From: Pseudomonadota bacterium
GTDB lineage: Bacteria > Bdellovibrionota_B > Oligoflexia > Silvanigrellales > Silvanigrellaceae
NCBI GenBank assembly: GCA_009926615.1
Contig: RFOM01000030.1
Coordinates: 1-44,455 of the forward strand
DNA length: 44,455 nt
Reading direction: 5' to 3'
Shown here: positions 17,636-25,945 of the stretch, one piece after another
Numbering within the stretch: position 1 is the stretch's first letter
Layout: the number at the start of each line of letters is the position of its first letter
Made by a program: the position numbers and the translations under genes
The notes under the pieces: generated by a model
Database searches by the model: none
Told to the model about the DNA's origin: nothing
The model's input: only the letters and a program-made list of their open reading frames with translations

Positions 17636-20173
17636 ATGGTCCGCTCCAGCACTCCCAAATCGTCCCCTGAAAAAAACACCAAAACTGCCAAACCGACAAA
17701 GACTGCGACGAAATCCGCAGCTCCCAAAAAGACATCGTCGGCCCGTGCAGCTGATACGGCTTCTGCAAGGAGTGCCAAAGGGGACACCAAAAAGCAGGCA
17801 ACAGCGGTTCAGACCAAAACCGCCGCCTCCAAGATCCCGTCCAAAAAGAGCGTCACACCGTCCGCCGCAAAACCTGCAAAAATCTCGGACAAAGCCGGTA
17901 CACGGTCACCTGCGGAAAAACTGACTCCAGCAAAGAAAACAAAGACACCCGAACCCAAAACAGCCGAGCTGTTCGACGATTCCGGTTCAGCAGCCGATCT
18001 TCCGTCAGTCAGTATTCTTCCTGCCCTGTCAGCTGTGCCGGTTGATACCGATGCTGCCGATGCCGCCGAAGCGATGCCGCCGGAATTCGGTGACAATCCC
18101 GTGCCGGCGTTCAGCGAGGAAGCGGGTTCCGACAGCAAAGTTTCTGCTCCGCAACCGGAAAAAGAAGTGACCTTCAGTTTTCTCGGATTCACGGATGCAA
18201 TTCTGGATGCCGTCCGCAAACAAAACTTTCACAAGCCGACGCGGGTACAGGCACTGTGTTTGCCTCACACACTTGACGGAAAAGATGTCGCAGGCTTTGC
18301 CCAGACAGGCACCGGCAAGACGGCTGTTTATCTGCTGACCGCGGCTCAAAAACTGCTGACTCAGGAAAACCGGATCGTCAATCCCAAGAAGCCGCAAGTG
18401 CTCGTCGTCGTGCCGACACGTGAACTTGCCGATCAGGTTTGTCAGGATGCCCGAAAGCTTCTGAATCCTCTCAAATTGAAAAGCTTAGCGGTCTTCGGCG
18501 GCGTTGACGTCGACAAACACGTCAACGAACTCTCACAGCCGGTCGACATCATTGTTGCAACTCCCGGACGTTTGCTGGACCTGCACCGCAGCAAGCATGT
18601 TGAATTCGATGACCTGCAATTGCTCGTCATTGACGAGTGCGACCGGATGTTCGACATGGGCTTTATTGACGACGTTGAGTACGTGCTCCGCCACCTTCCG
18701 GCAGAGCGTGTTCAAAAGTTGCTGTTCAGTGCAACCGGAAGTGAAAAAGTCAAAGAGCTTGCGTTCGAATATCTCGAAGAGCCTGAGTACATCGAGACTG
18801 ATCCGGTCCGGATTACGCCCGAGAAAATTTCGCAGGTTGCTTACGCGGTGCCAGCCGAGCACAAATTTCTGGCTCTGATGGGTCATTTGCGTGCCAACAA
18901 TCCCGAGTGCGGAATCATTTTCACCAATACAAAAGTTGTTGCTGAATGGGTGGGCTACAAACTGGCATGCAACGGTCTGAACGCCGAAGTACTGACCGGT
19001 GATCTCCCGCAGCGCAAAAGAATGACGCTCATCAAAAAAATCAAAGAAGGCAAATGCAACCTTCTCGTCGCGACCGACGTGTTGTCCCGCGGCCTGCATG
19101 TTGCAAACCTGTCGCATGTTTACAATTTCGATATTCCCGATGATGCGGAAAGTTTTATTCATCGTATCGGCCGAACGGCCCGTGCAGGTGCAACCGGACA
19201 TGCGGTGACACTGATTTGCGATGACTACGGCTACAACATGGGAGCGGTTGAAAATCTTCTCGGATTCAAAATTCCGCTTGCAGATGTTCCGCAAAGCTAT
19301 CTGTCTGCCGAAGACGTGTCTGATTATCCTTTTGACGAAACCGGACGAGTCAAAGTTTTTGGCCAAAACGCAGGATCATCCGGACGCGAATCCGGCGAAT
19401 TTCGCGAGCGCGAACCGCGCCGTCAGGACCTTCCGAGTCAGCCGGTGGCCGAAAGCGAGCTGCCGGTTGCACGTGCAGGAAGACCCGAACCGACTCTGCC
19501 TCATCACCGCAGAGAAGCGCATCCTGCGAAAGGTCAACCGGCAGGGCAACCCCAGCGCCAGTCCGATCGTCCGGTACCGGCTTCTGCCGGCGGCAACGGC
19601 CCTGTTGCGAACGGCCCTGTTGCGAACGGCCCTGTAGCAAACGGCGCGGCAGCTTCAGCACCCGTACAACCGAGTGCTGCACACGGCCACCGCCCTCAGC
19701 ACTCGGTTGCCGGAGCCGTTCAGCAAGCAAATCAAACGCAGACCTCAGCGCACAGGCCCCACGCTCATGCGCGCGGCGGACACGCCGCTTCCGCTCATGC
19801 GCCTAAACCTCAACAGAGTTCAGGCTCGCATACGGTCTTTAACGGCGGCTCGGCTCCGAGGCGCGACGAGAAAGCAAAAGAAACAATTGAAATGGCAATT
19901 CAGGCAGCCAAGAAAGCAGCTGCCAAACGGCGAACTTCATCGGCTGTATCGGCCGACAGCCGCGTAGCGGACAGTGATCGCCGCAGCGGTGTGACAGCCC
20001 ACATCGATGAATTTGCCGCAACGATTATCACCACCGCGCAGGAGCGATTGGGCGGAACCTTCGAGAACCTTCAGGACCGTTTCGTCACGCGTTTTGAAGA
20101 AAACTTCCCGCGACTGTCCGAAACTCTCGTGCGCCTCGGCTTCTTTTCCAAACGGTTCACCGACGACAGGTAG
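17636..20173 (+). CDS. DEAD-box family RNA helicase (RhlB-like, DECD motif)
   Basis: This ATP-dependent RNA helicase has 845 residues. The core spans about residues 175-560: Q-motif region (FSFLGFTDAIL), Walker A AQTGTGKT (222-229), PTREL, TPGR, motif II D333-E-C335-D, FSAT and HRIGRTAR. Motif II is DECD instead of DEAD, a change seen in some helicases and likely still active. RMFDMGF after motif II resembles RhlB. The first ~165 residues are Lys/Ala/Pro/Ser/Thr-rich; the region after the core (~560-750) is Pro/Gly/Ala/His-rich with tandem GPVAN repeats; the last ~95 residues look ordered. Such tails commonly bind RNA or support condensates (inference). ATG 17636 has only a weak purine stretch upstream. 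The next gene begins 3 bp after the stop. Confidence 0.92.
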   Translation: MVRSSTPKSSPEKNTKTAKPTKTATKSAAPKKTSSARAADTASARSAKGDTKKQATAVQTKTAASKIPSKKSVTPSAAKPAKISDKAGTRSPAEKLTPAKKTKTPEPKTAELFDDSGSAADLPSVSILPALSAVPVDTDAADAAEAMPPEFGDNPVPAFSEEAGSDSKVSAPQPEKEVTFSFLGFTDAILDAVRKQNFHKPTRVQALCLPHTLDGKDVAGFAQTGTGKTAVYLLTAAQKLLTQENRIVNPKKPQVLVVVPTRELADQVCQDARKLLNPLKLKSLAVFGGVDVDKHVNELSQPVDIIVATPGRLLDLHRSKHVEFDDLQLLVIDECDRMFDMGFIDDVEYVLRHLPAERVQKLLFSATGSEKVKELAFEYLEEPEYIETDPVRITPEKISQVAYAVPAEHKFLALMGHLRANNPECGIIFTNTKVVAEWVGYKLACNGLNAEVLTGDLPQRKRMTLIKKIKEGKCNLLVATDVLSRGLHVANLSHVYNFDIPDDAESFIHRIGRTARAGATGHAVTLICDDYGYNMGAVENLLGFKIPLADVPQSYLSAEDVSDYPFDETGRVKVFGQNAGSSGRESGEFREREPRRQDLPSQPVAESELPVARAGRPEPTLPHHRREAHPAKGQPAGQPQRQSDRPVPASAGGNGPVANGPVANGPVANGAAASAPVQPSAAHGHRPQHSVAGAVQQANQTQTSAHRPHAHARGGHAASAHAPKPQQSSGSHTVFNGGSAPRRDEKAKETIEMAIQAAKKAAAKRRTSSAVSADSRVADSDRRSGVTAHIDEFAATIITTAQERLGGTFENLQDRFVTRFEENFPRLSETLVRLGFFSKRFTDDR
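19595..19639 (+). repeat. 15-bp tandem repeat, three copies, in the helicase tail
   Basis: AACGGCCCTGTTGCG occurs twice exactly (19595-19609, 19610-19624) and a third time with two changes (19625-19639), encoding the tandem GPVAN motif. Confidence 0.85.
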
Positions 20174-20176
20174 TTC

Positions 20177-21400
20177 ATGCCGGACAACCGGAATCAATCA
20201 CTTCTGAAGATTGCAACCCTGAATACGTGGCATGGATTGGACGGACAGGGAACGCTTTCCTTCGGCTCGCTTGAGTCGCGGGCGGAGCGTATGAACCGGC
20301 TTCAAAGACAGATTAGCGTTCTTAAAAAAATTGATGCAGACATCCTTCTCCTTCAGGAAGTCAATCCGCTTCCCTTCCGTGCTCACTGGATCGCTGAAAG
20401 ACTCGGCATGCTCGCAACCTATGCGACCTCCAATTCAGGAATCAAGTTGGGTTGGGGACCACCGTGGAATCTGAACGAAGGGCTCGCAATTCTTCACCGG
20501 CCCGAATTGGAATTTCAAAATCTCGGACGCAGAAGACTTTCGGGTTCATTCCGAATCAACCCGTTAAGAGTCTCTGCAACCAACACTCCGTTTCTGAGTT
20601 TTCAGCTGCACGAGTCGCGTGCTGCATTTGCAGTCCGCTTTTTTATTCCTCCTGAAAAACGGATCGGAGTTTTTGCCGGAAGAACATCGCTTATTGCAGC
20701 CGTAGCACACCTGCATGTTTCTCCGGCTCATACGCCGCGCAATGAGACAATTCTGAAAGATGCCCAAAGTCAGGGAAAGATCAGTCAAGAAGAATTCGAC
20801 TTCATCCAGCGCGCATTCAGGCGGGCAAATACGCGCCGTCTGAATGAAATTGATGAGCTGGCAAGCTGGCTTGAATCTCTGCGCCGCACAGATGAACCCG
20901 TTATTCTCGGCGGTGACTTCAATTGTGAACCCGAAAGCCCTCCCTACAACGCGCTGTTGCGCAGGGGCTGGCATGACCTCTGGCTTGAGGGCGGACAACC
21001 GGAAGACCTGACGGAGTCTGCGACTTGGGATCCGCCGCGAAACACTTTAACTGCACGGGTCCGCGACTTTAAGCATCCGACCGCGCGCAAAAGTGAGTCC
21101 GTTGCGGACGTGTACCGTCAGACCGACGAACTGCCGCGCAGAATTGATTTTTTGTTCGGTCTGGCATCAAAAAACGTGCCTTCACAAAAAGAATTTCAAC
21201 TCGGTGCCAGCGGCTTTATCCGAAAGATAAGCAGGTTCGGCTACATTTCGGGAAATCCGATAGATTCCGAATCGGTCATCATCGACGACTTCAGCTCCTA
21301 CAAAACGAGAGCCGAATTTTCCCCGCAACCCGGAGACGATTCAAAATTCATTTCGGATCATCATGGTCTATACGCGGAATTCGGTCTGCCCGAGTCCTGA
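20177..21400 (+). CDS. Endonuclease/exonuclease/phosphatase-fold protein
   Basis: This 407-aa protein has the Mg-dependent EEP hydrolase pattern: TLNTW at residues ~11-15, LLQEVN near 55-60 with the metal-binding Glu, GGDFNCEP near 249-256 with catalytic Asp and Asn, and the final SDHHGLYAEF with the Asp-His pair. The family covers DNases, sphingomyelinases and phosphatases, so the substrate is open. There is no clear signal peptide. The ATG at 20177 lies 3 bp after the helicase stop, so the two are almost certainly co-transcribed and an RNA substrate is possible (inference). Its 3' end overlaps rsmE on the opposite strand by 33 bp. Confidence 0.85.
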   Translation: MPDNRNQSLLKIATLNTWHGLDGQGTLSFGSLESRAERMNRLQRQISVLKKIDADILLLQEVNPLPFRAHWIAERLGMLATYATSNSGIKLGWGPPWNLNEGLAILHRPELEFQNLGRRRLSGSFRINPLRVSATNTPFLSFQLHESRAAFAVRFFIPPEKRIGVFAGRTSLIAAVAHLHVSPAHTPRNETILKDAQSQGKISQEEFDFIQRAFRRANTRRLNEIDELASWLESLRRTDEPVILGGDFNCEPESPPYNALLRRGWHDLWLEGGQPEDLTESATWDPPRNTLTARVRDFKHPTARKSESVADVYRQTDELPRRIDFLFGLASKNVPSQKEFQLGASGFIRKISRFGYISGNPIDSESVIIDDFSSYKTRAEFSPQPGDDSKFISDHHGLYAEFGLPES

Positions 21401-22183
21401 ATCACGCAAACCGGAAAGCATATAAGCAGCTGCCGAAACTGCGGCCGGAGTTCTTAAAATACGGGGACCGAGCGTCACGAAACACGCAGAAGATTTGCGC
21501 TCTTCCGAAAGAAAAAATTCATACTCCTTTTGACTGAAACTGGACTCGGGGCCGACCGCAAAAGCAATGTTGCCCGCTGTCGTTCCAGCGCACTCCTGAA
21601 GCAGATGACGCGCACGATGAGCGTTTTCGACGTCATGCGCAGGCCGCTCGTCACAGACAAAAATATTATTCAATTTGCATAAGCCGCGGGCGCATTCGAA
21701 GGCCGCAGAAAGACTTTCCTGATATTTCAGGTTCAACAGCCAAGGTGACTTGGTGATTCGGGACAACTCACGAATCTGCCTTTCGAGCTTGTCTGTCTTA
21801 AATTCCTGCCGTGACGTTGAACGATCACCTTTGTAGAAAATCAGATCCGAAAGACCCGCTTCGACACAGGCCTGAACAATTTCATCGATTGCCCCCGGCT
21901 TGGTTAATCCGACGAGCGCAATGGTTTTGTATTCGGGCGGCCGAACGAACCTAAAGCTCTCGACCTCGGCGACGACCGCCTTTTTGGTTGACTGTGTCAG
22001 CCGTGCATGTGCCAGCCAGCCGCATCCGTCGGCGAGTTCGACAGTTTCCCCCTCAGCCAGCCGCAACACACTGTATGCAAAATGAGCCTCGTCTGACGGC
22101 AGCTCAACTGATGCGGGCAACTTTGAAGATTCCTTTATCGCTTCGGTATAAAAGCGCCAGACCTGTTTGTATTCCAAAGTCAC
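21368..22183 (-). CDS. rsmE: 16S rRNA (uracil1498-N3)-methyltransferase
   Basis: A SPOUT-fold enzyme that methylates U1498 in 16S rRNA. The C-terminal SAM-binding knot is clear: AVGPESSFSQKEYEFF, then TLGPRILRTPAAVSAAAY; the glycine pair usual after GPE is SS here. The N-terminal PUA-like part includes HFAYSVLRLAEGE. The frame continues upstream to 22279, but GTG 22183 forms a GTGA overlap with the previous stop and gives 271 aa, slightly longer than usual; a TTG at 22177 with GGAG 8 bp upstream is an alternative. It is the last gene of a five-gene minus-strand cluster, and its end overlaps the EEP gene. Confidence 0.92.
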   Translation of the reverse strand: MTLEYKQVWRFYTEAIKESSKLPASVELPSDEAHFAYSVLRLAEGETVELADGCGWLAHARLTQSTKKAVVAEVESFRFVRPPEYKTIALVGLTKPGAIDEIVQACVEAGLSDLIFYKGDRSTSRQEFKTDKLERQIRELSRITKSPWLLNLKYQESLSAAFECARGLCKLNNIFVCDERPAHDVENAHRARHLLQECAGTTAGNIAFAVGPESSFSQKEYEFFLSEERKSSACFVTLGPRILRTPAAVSAAAYMLSGLRDSGLGQTEFRV

Positions 22184-22677
22184 TTCTCCACCATAAAAAT
22201 TCCGGCTACCGGAGACTCCGGAAAAATTTGCGTCCTTAGAGCAAGATCGCAATTCAAAAAGCCGACGTCCTTCATCCACTCAAGCTGACTCAAAAACAAA
22301 CCGTCAATGTGTAAAAGCAACTTCCTGTCGAAAGCAGTGCCGGACGTATCCAAGGCATTGGCTTCCCGAAGAATCTGCTGCCAGTTTTCAAAGAGCTGTT
22401 CTTTGGCGCTCTCAAAAATTATTTTTTGCTCATCGGCGAGAAATGCGTTTGATTGAAGCCCGAGGGCAACAAATGCAAGCTCCGCGTGCTCCAGAACACT
22501 GCTCTCGCCGACAAGGTTATCCTGAGGTCCGGCATCTTCGGGCGATGATAAAATTTCAACCAGACGGGAGCGTGTTGCGGGAATTTTTTCAGGATTTAAA
22601 AAAAAACGAAGAAGAACGTTGAAGACTGACTGCACCGGAATTGGATTTAATCCGAAACTGGAATCAAAATTGTCCAT
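22180..22677 (-). CDS. Hypothetical protein (165 aa)
   Basis: Unrecognised, probably cytoplasmic and largely helical: hydrophobic positions recur through VFNVLLRFFLNPEK, AELAFVALGLQSNAF and KEQLFENWQQILREA. No signal peptide, metal motif or nucleotide-binding motif is visible. The start is well supported: ATG 22677 has AAGGAG with 7-bp spacing. It starts 11 bp after the upstream gene and its stop overlaps the rsmE start, so it is in the middle of an operon. Confidence 0.75.
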   Translation of the reverse strand: MDNFDSSFGLNPIPVQSVFNVLLRFFLNPEKIPATRSRLVEILSSPEDAGPQDNLVGESSVLEHAELAFVALGLQSNAFLADEQKIIFESAKEQLFENWQQILREANALDTSGTAFDRKLLLHIDGLFLSQLEWMKDVGFLNCDLALRTQIFPESPVAGIFMVEK

Positions 22678-22688
22678 TCAATTGCTCC

Positions 22689-23543
22689 TTACTGAGGAGC
22701 CCCCAGCATGACTTTGATATCAGCGGGACCTTCGCTCAAAGTCGAGGTTTGAAACACCGGCAATTCCTTGGACAAACGTCCTGCCACGTCGGACCGCCGC
22801 GCTTTGCCCACGGCAGTCGCGTATACAATACCGTCCTTGTTTACGTCTACCGGTGACATCAGCGACTCCGGCGCAACTTTGAGCTGAGCCTTGAGGACAT
22901 TCTCAATCACAGCCAGTTCACGCTCCGAAATTTTTTTGTCTACGATGATTTTAAGATTTTCCTCGGGCTGACGGGTGACTTTCGCTCCCTTCCAGACACG
23001 CTGGATCTGAGAACCGACGCGCGCAGTTATTCTTCCCATCGTTGAACTGTAAGTGGGATCGTTCAAACTGCGGCTCCAATAGGTCCGCGTAAAATTGCCG
23101 TTTATGTTGGACCAGACATCGATCCGATCCAAAACGACAGCCTGATTTCCGGCTATTTTTACTCCGAAAACCAGAGTCATTCCCTCAGGTGAAGTCAGGC
23201 CGGAAAGGCTGAACGGAATCTCGGGCGGCCACAGCGGAGCATTTGCACGAATGGCAGGTGCGGTCTGTAAACTGCGGATCATCCCGCCTATCTTCTGCGC
23301 GTGCTCGGAGGAAAATCCCGTCTTTACCACTGACCCGATCTTTGGAAGCAGGGTCTGCGTCAGGGACGTGCACATTTGATCCAAAGTCGCAGAAGTAAAA
23401 GTGGTTGCAACGATATTTGCTTTTATCGGCGCACAAGGTTTCGCTCCTTCGACAGCCGAAACAGCATCCGACGGAAGGACGAAAACATCCTTTGTTGTTT
23501 CGTTAATTAAAAAAACAGCCAAGGGGACCAGCAGGACGCTCAT
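22689..23543 (-). CDS. Hypothetical envelope-associated protein (284 aa)
   Basis: Residues 1-13 (MSVLLVPLAVFLI) form a short hydrophobic N-terminus that may be a signal or anchor, and the rest is polar with mixed alpha/beta character. Two Cys (in KPCAP and QMCTS) could form a disulfide, which fits an exported protein. Residues ~200-260 (KIIVDKKISERELAVIENVLKAQL) look like an alpha/beta unit. I do not recognise a family. The ATG at 23543 has AGGTGA 9 bp upstream. It lies 21 bp downstream of the secreted-protein gene and 11 bp before the next gene of the cluster. Confidence 0.7.
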   Translation of the reverse strand: MSVLLVPLAVFLINETTKDVFVLPSDAVSAVEGAKPCAPIKANIVATTFTSATLDQMCTSLTQTLLPKIGSVVKTGFSSEHAQKIGGMIRSLQTAPAIRANAPLWPPEIPFSLSGLTSPEGMTLVFGVKIAGNQAVVLDRIDVWSNINGNFTRTYWSRSLNDPTYSSTMGRITARVGSQIQRVWKGAKVTRQPEENLKIIVDKKISERELAVIENVLKAQLKVAPESLMSPVDVNKDGIVYATAVGKARRSDVAGRLSKELPVFQTSTLSEGPADIKVMLGAPQ

Positions 23544-23564
23544 TTAACGCTTCACCTATCTGAA

Positions 23565-24317
23565 TTAATTCGCCTGACCCGAAGTTTCTTTCTGAGCAGC
23601 AGGGGCCGTTGCCGGCGCGTCGGAGGATTTCTCCGGAGTGGTCTGCGACGGACTGCTTGCCGCCCCGTCAACGGACTTGACGAGGTTGGAGTTTTCGAGA
23701 AGTGCGAGCTCAGCTGCACCTGCAGGCTTCAACTGAACTCCGTCAACGGTCAGGTTGACGATCTTGGCACCGGCCTCGGAAGACACGGACAAGGGATTCA
23801 ATTCGACAGTCCGTCCACCGATATTCAGACTGACAAGTCCGCATTTGACAGCGCGGCCTGTGACTTTCGGAAACTTCAAAGCCAACGGCACGCCGTCGTT
23901 CGTCTTCAGTCTGACGCCCTTCTTCTTTGCAGAGTCTTTCAGAACATCCTTCATGGGCGCAACGAGTGCAATTTTCAGAACTCCATTGGCAAAAATCTCA
24001 CTTCCCAAAGATTTTACCACCGCCTGCCAAACAGGCGGATTCATTTTTTCTGCTGCCTGTTCAGAAGTCTTGTTGCCGCACTGTGTTGCCAAAAACGAAC
24101 TCAAATGGGCGATACCGTTTCTGCGGGCAGCGATTTCGGCTTCAAGTCCGAGAGTGCGGGAGCTGCCGCCCGCCGGCGCATAAACTCCGTAGAACTGAAT
24201 TTGCCTGCTTTGCAGGTCGAAGGTTATTTTTGTATCGTTTTTTACATCTGCCGCAAATGCGGAAGCTGAAAATAAAACGGTTGAAATCAGAAGAAGTCCT
24301 GTGGTCATGACGGTCAT
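23565..24317 (-). CDS. Hypothetical secreted protein (250 aa), possibly LPP20-like
   Basis: A clear Sec signal peptide is present (TGLLLISTVLFSASAFA, cleavage probably before ADVKND). The mature part contains EAEIAARRNGIAHLSSFL, which resembles the Ala-rich helix of LPP20/FlgT-N-like envelope domains, but that is a weak impression. The C-terminal ~35 residues are Ala/Pro/Ser/Thr/Gln-rich and look disordered. The ATG at 24317 forms an ATGA overlap with the upstream stop, which favours it over the ATG three codons later. It is therefore translated together with the coiled-coil membrane protein and probably works with it in the envelope (inference). Confidence 0.75.
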   Translation of the reverse strand: MTVMTTGLLLISTVLFSASAFAADVKNDTKITFDLQSRQIQFYGVYAPAGGSSRTLGLEAEIAARRNGIAHLSSFLATQCGNKTSEQAAEKMNPPVWQAVVKSLGSEIFANGVLKIALVAPMKDVLKDSAKKKGVRLKTNDGVPLALKFPKVTGRAVKCGLVSLNIGGRTVELNPLSVSSEAGAKIVNLTVDGVQLKPAGAAELALLENSNLVKSVDGAASSPSQTTPEKSSDAPATAPAAQKETSGQAN

Positions 24318-25711
24318 GATATTGCCCGCTCCAATTCAGATGTTTCAAAATTTTCAGGTTCGAGAGAACTCAAAAGACGCAGTTCCAGTTCCATTGCCTG
24401 AAACTGGGCGGCCGAAGACAAGAGTCTTCTGTGGACATTCTGCCAGACACCTTTGTCAATGATCTGCCCGTGGCTGACCTGACTGAGCAAAATCCTTGCT
24501 GACTGCAGAATTGAGGGCAACTGCGAAATACTTTGAGCGAGGTCGGATTTGTAGCCGTCTTCGATGTTCACGACAAAGTTTTCAGCAGTCACGCTGCGGA
24601 CTCTTTCATATGAGTCCCTAAGTACCGGTTCACTGTGCCCTTTCAGCAGACGGCGGACGGCCTTGTTGATTTCCTCGAGTTTTTCGACCCGCTTGCCGTG
24701 CTCCGCCTCAACATTCAGGACGCGTTCGACTTCTTCCTTAAACCAGACGAACGCCTTTGGCATGTCATCTGAAAAGTCGCCGAAAAGTTCCCTCAAACGC
24801 GGTTTATACAAGTCAATAAATGACACCAGCGATGCCGTTACCGAAGGGTTCTTTTCGACCCTCTGGAATTCTGATCTCAGCTCGCGAAGTTCATCCAAAG
24901 TGCGGCGCACGGTGTCGAGCGGAACGTCACCCAGAATTTCTTTGATTTCCTCGGAGGCAATCACCCCTTCGTCGGCGATTTGCAGTCTGCGCTCTTCGCG
25001 TTTCTGTGATTCGCCCATATTGGCAAGCTGATTTTCGATTTCGCGGCGCCTGTTCCATAAACTGAAAGCAACCGGAACGCACAGCGGCAGACTGACAACA
25101 AATATGCACATAAACAGCGCCAGATTGAAACCGCGCCTGACGGACGCAAGCCGCTCGGCCGCATTTTCTCTGCGCTGTTCCAGTTTCACGATATTTTCTT
25201 CATATTTTGTCCGGTTTTGGCAATGAAAAATCGCATCGCAAAGATGCTCTGCATTGTCTGCATAGGGCAGCAGCCGGTTCATCGCCTTATAGCGGGCGTA
25301 TTTATGCAAAATATGGGATTCGGCGACGCTCAATTTTTGATCGACAAATAGTTTCGAACGCTGATAATTTTGAAGCAGCTTTTGTCGTTCGACGTCCTGA
25401 AGGGCGTTCCATTTCCAAAGCGTGCTGGTGAGTTCGTCGATCTCCGACTGAAGACTCTCGCGCGCCGTTCTGAGTTTTTCGAACTCTTCCAGCCGGTCGC
25501 GCAAAATTGCAAATGCATCTTTGGCCTGAAGCCACTGACGCGCCTCTTCCGGCAAGCCGCTCTGCGCGATTTCTTCAAGTGCCAACAGGGAGCGCTCGGC
25601 CTTCCGGATATGAATAGCCCGAATCTCGGAGGGATTGTGGCCGTAGAGCGCCGCAAGAGCACCCGTATGCAATCCGAGAAATGAAAGTTCATCTGATCTG
25701 ACGACCGTCAT
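24314..25711 (-). CDS. Hypothetical coiled-coil membrane protein (465 aa)
   Basis: The first gene of the five-gene minus-strand cluster. Residues ~70-190 and ~215-330 are rich in heptad-like Leu/Glu/Arg/Lys patterns consistent with coiled coils. One strong hydrophobic segment (residues ~195-217, FNLALFMCIFVVSLPLCVPVAFSLW) should cross the inner membrane. No enzymatic motif is visible and I do not recognise a family. The ATG at 25711 has only a poor ribosome-binding site, so the start is less certain. The layout, a long coiled coil on each side of one helix, suggests a scaffold or tether (inference). Confidence 0.7.
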   Translation of the reverse strand: MTVVRSDELSFLGLHTGALAALYGHNPSEIRAIHIRKAERSLLALEEIAQSGLPEEARQWLQAKDAFAILRDRLEEFEKLRTARESLQSEIDELTSTLWKWNALQDVERQKLLQNYQRSKLFVDQKLSVAESHILHKYARYKAMNRLLPYADNAEHLCDAIFHCQNRTKYEENIVKLEQRRENAAERLASVRRGFNLALFMCIFVVSLPLCVPVAFSLWNRRREIENQLANMGESQKREERRLQIADEGVIASEEIKEILGDVPLDTVRRTLDELRELRSEFQRVEKNPSVTASLVSFIDLYKPRLRELFGDFSDDMPKAFVWFKEEVERVLNVEAEHGKRVEKLEEINKAVRRLLKGHSEPVLRDSYERVRSVTAENFVVNIEDGYKSDLAQSISQLPSILQSARILLSQVSHGQIIDKGVWQNVHRRLLSSAAQFQAMELELRLLSSLEPENFETSELERAIS

Positions 25712-25945
25712 AGTGTGTCCGATTCACAAAATTGTACCGAAAAGGACTCCGACCGAAATCCCTGAGCAAAACCCTGCAACAGTATGACCCGAATCAGGGG
25801 CTTGCGAAACTCGCAGGTGCGTCAAAACACTGGTTCTCTGCGCAAGCCTTAACAATCCAATTTAACACAATTTTATTGAAAATTTTAATGTTGCAGCAAG
25901 GCCTTGCAATATGATAGTGAGCCGCATTGATCTACGGAGGGCTAC
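25712..25945. other. Divergent control region between the envelope cluster and prfC
   Basis: The 234 bp hold no convincing gene; a 60-codon frame at 25732 lacks a proper start. A CCCTGA...TCAGGG dyad lies near 25760-25801. TATGAT at 25910-25915 could be the -10 element of prfC, but I see no -35 at a suitable distance. The prfC ribosome-binding site GGAGGG is at the right edge. Confidence 0.4.

Noticed and set aside
25732..25914. A 60-codon frame upstream of prfC
   Set aside because: It begins with a rare start without a ribosome-binding site and lies in the divergent control region.
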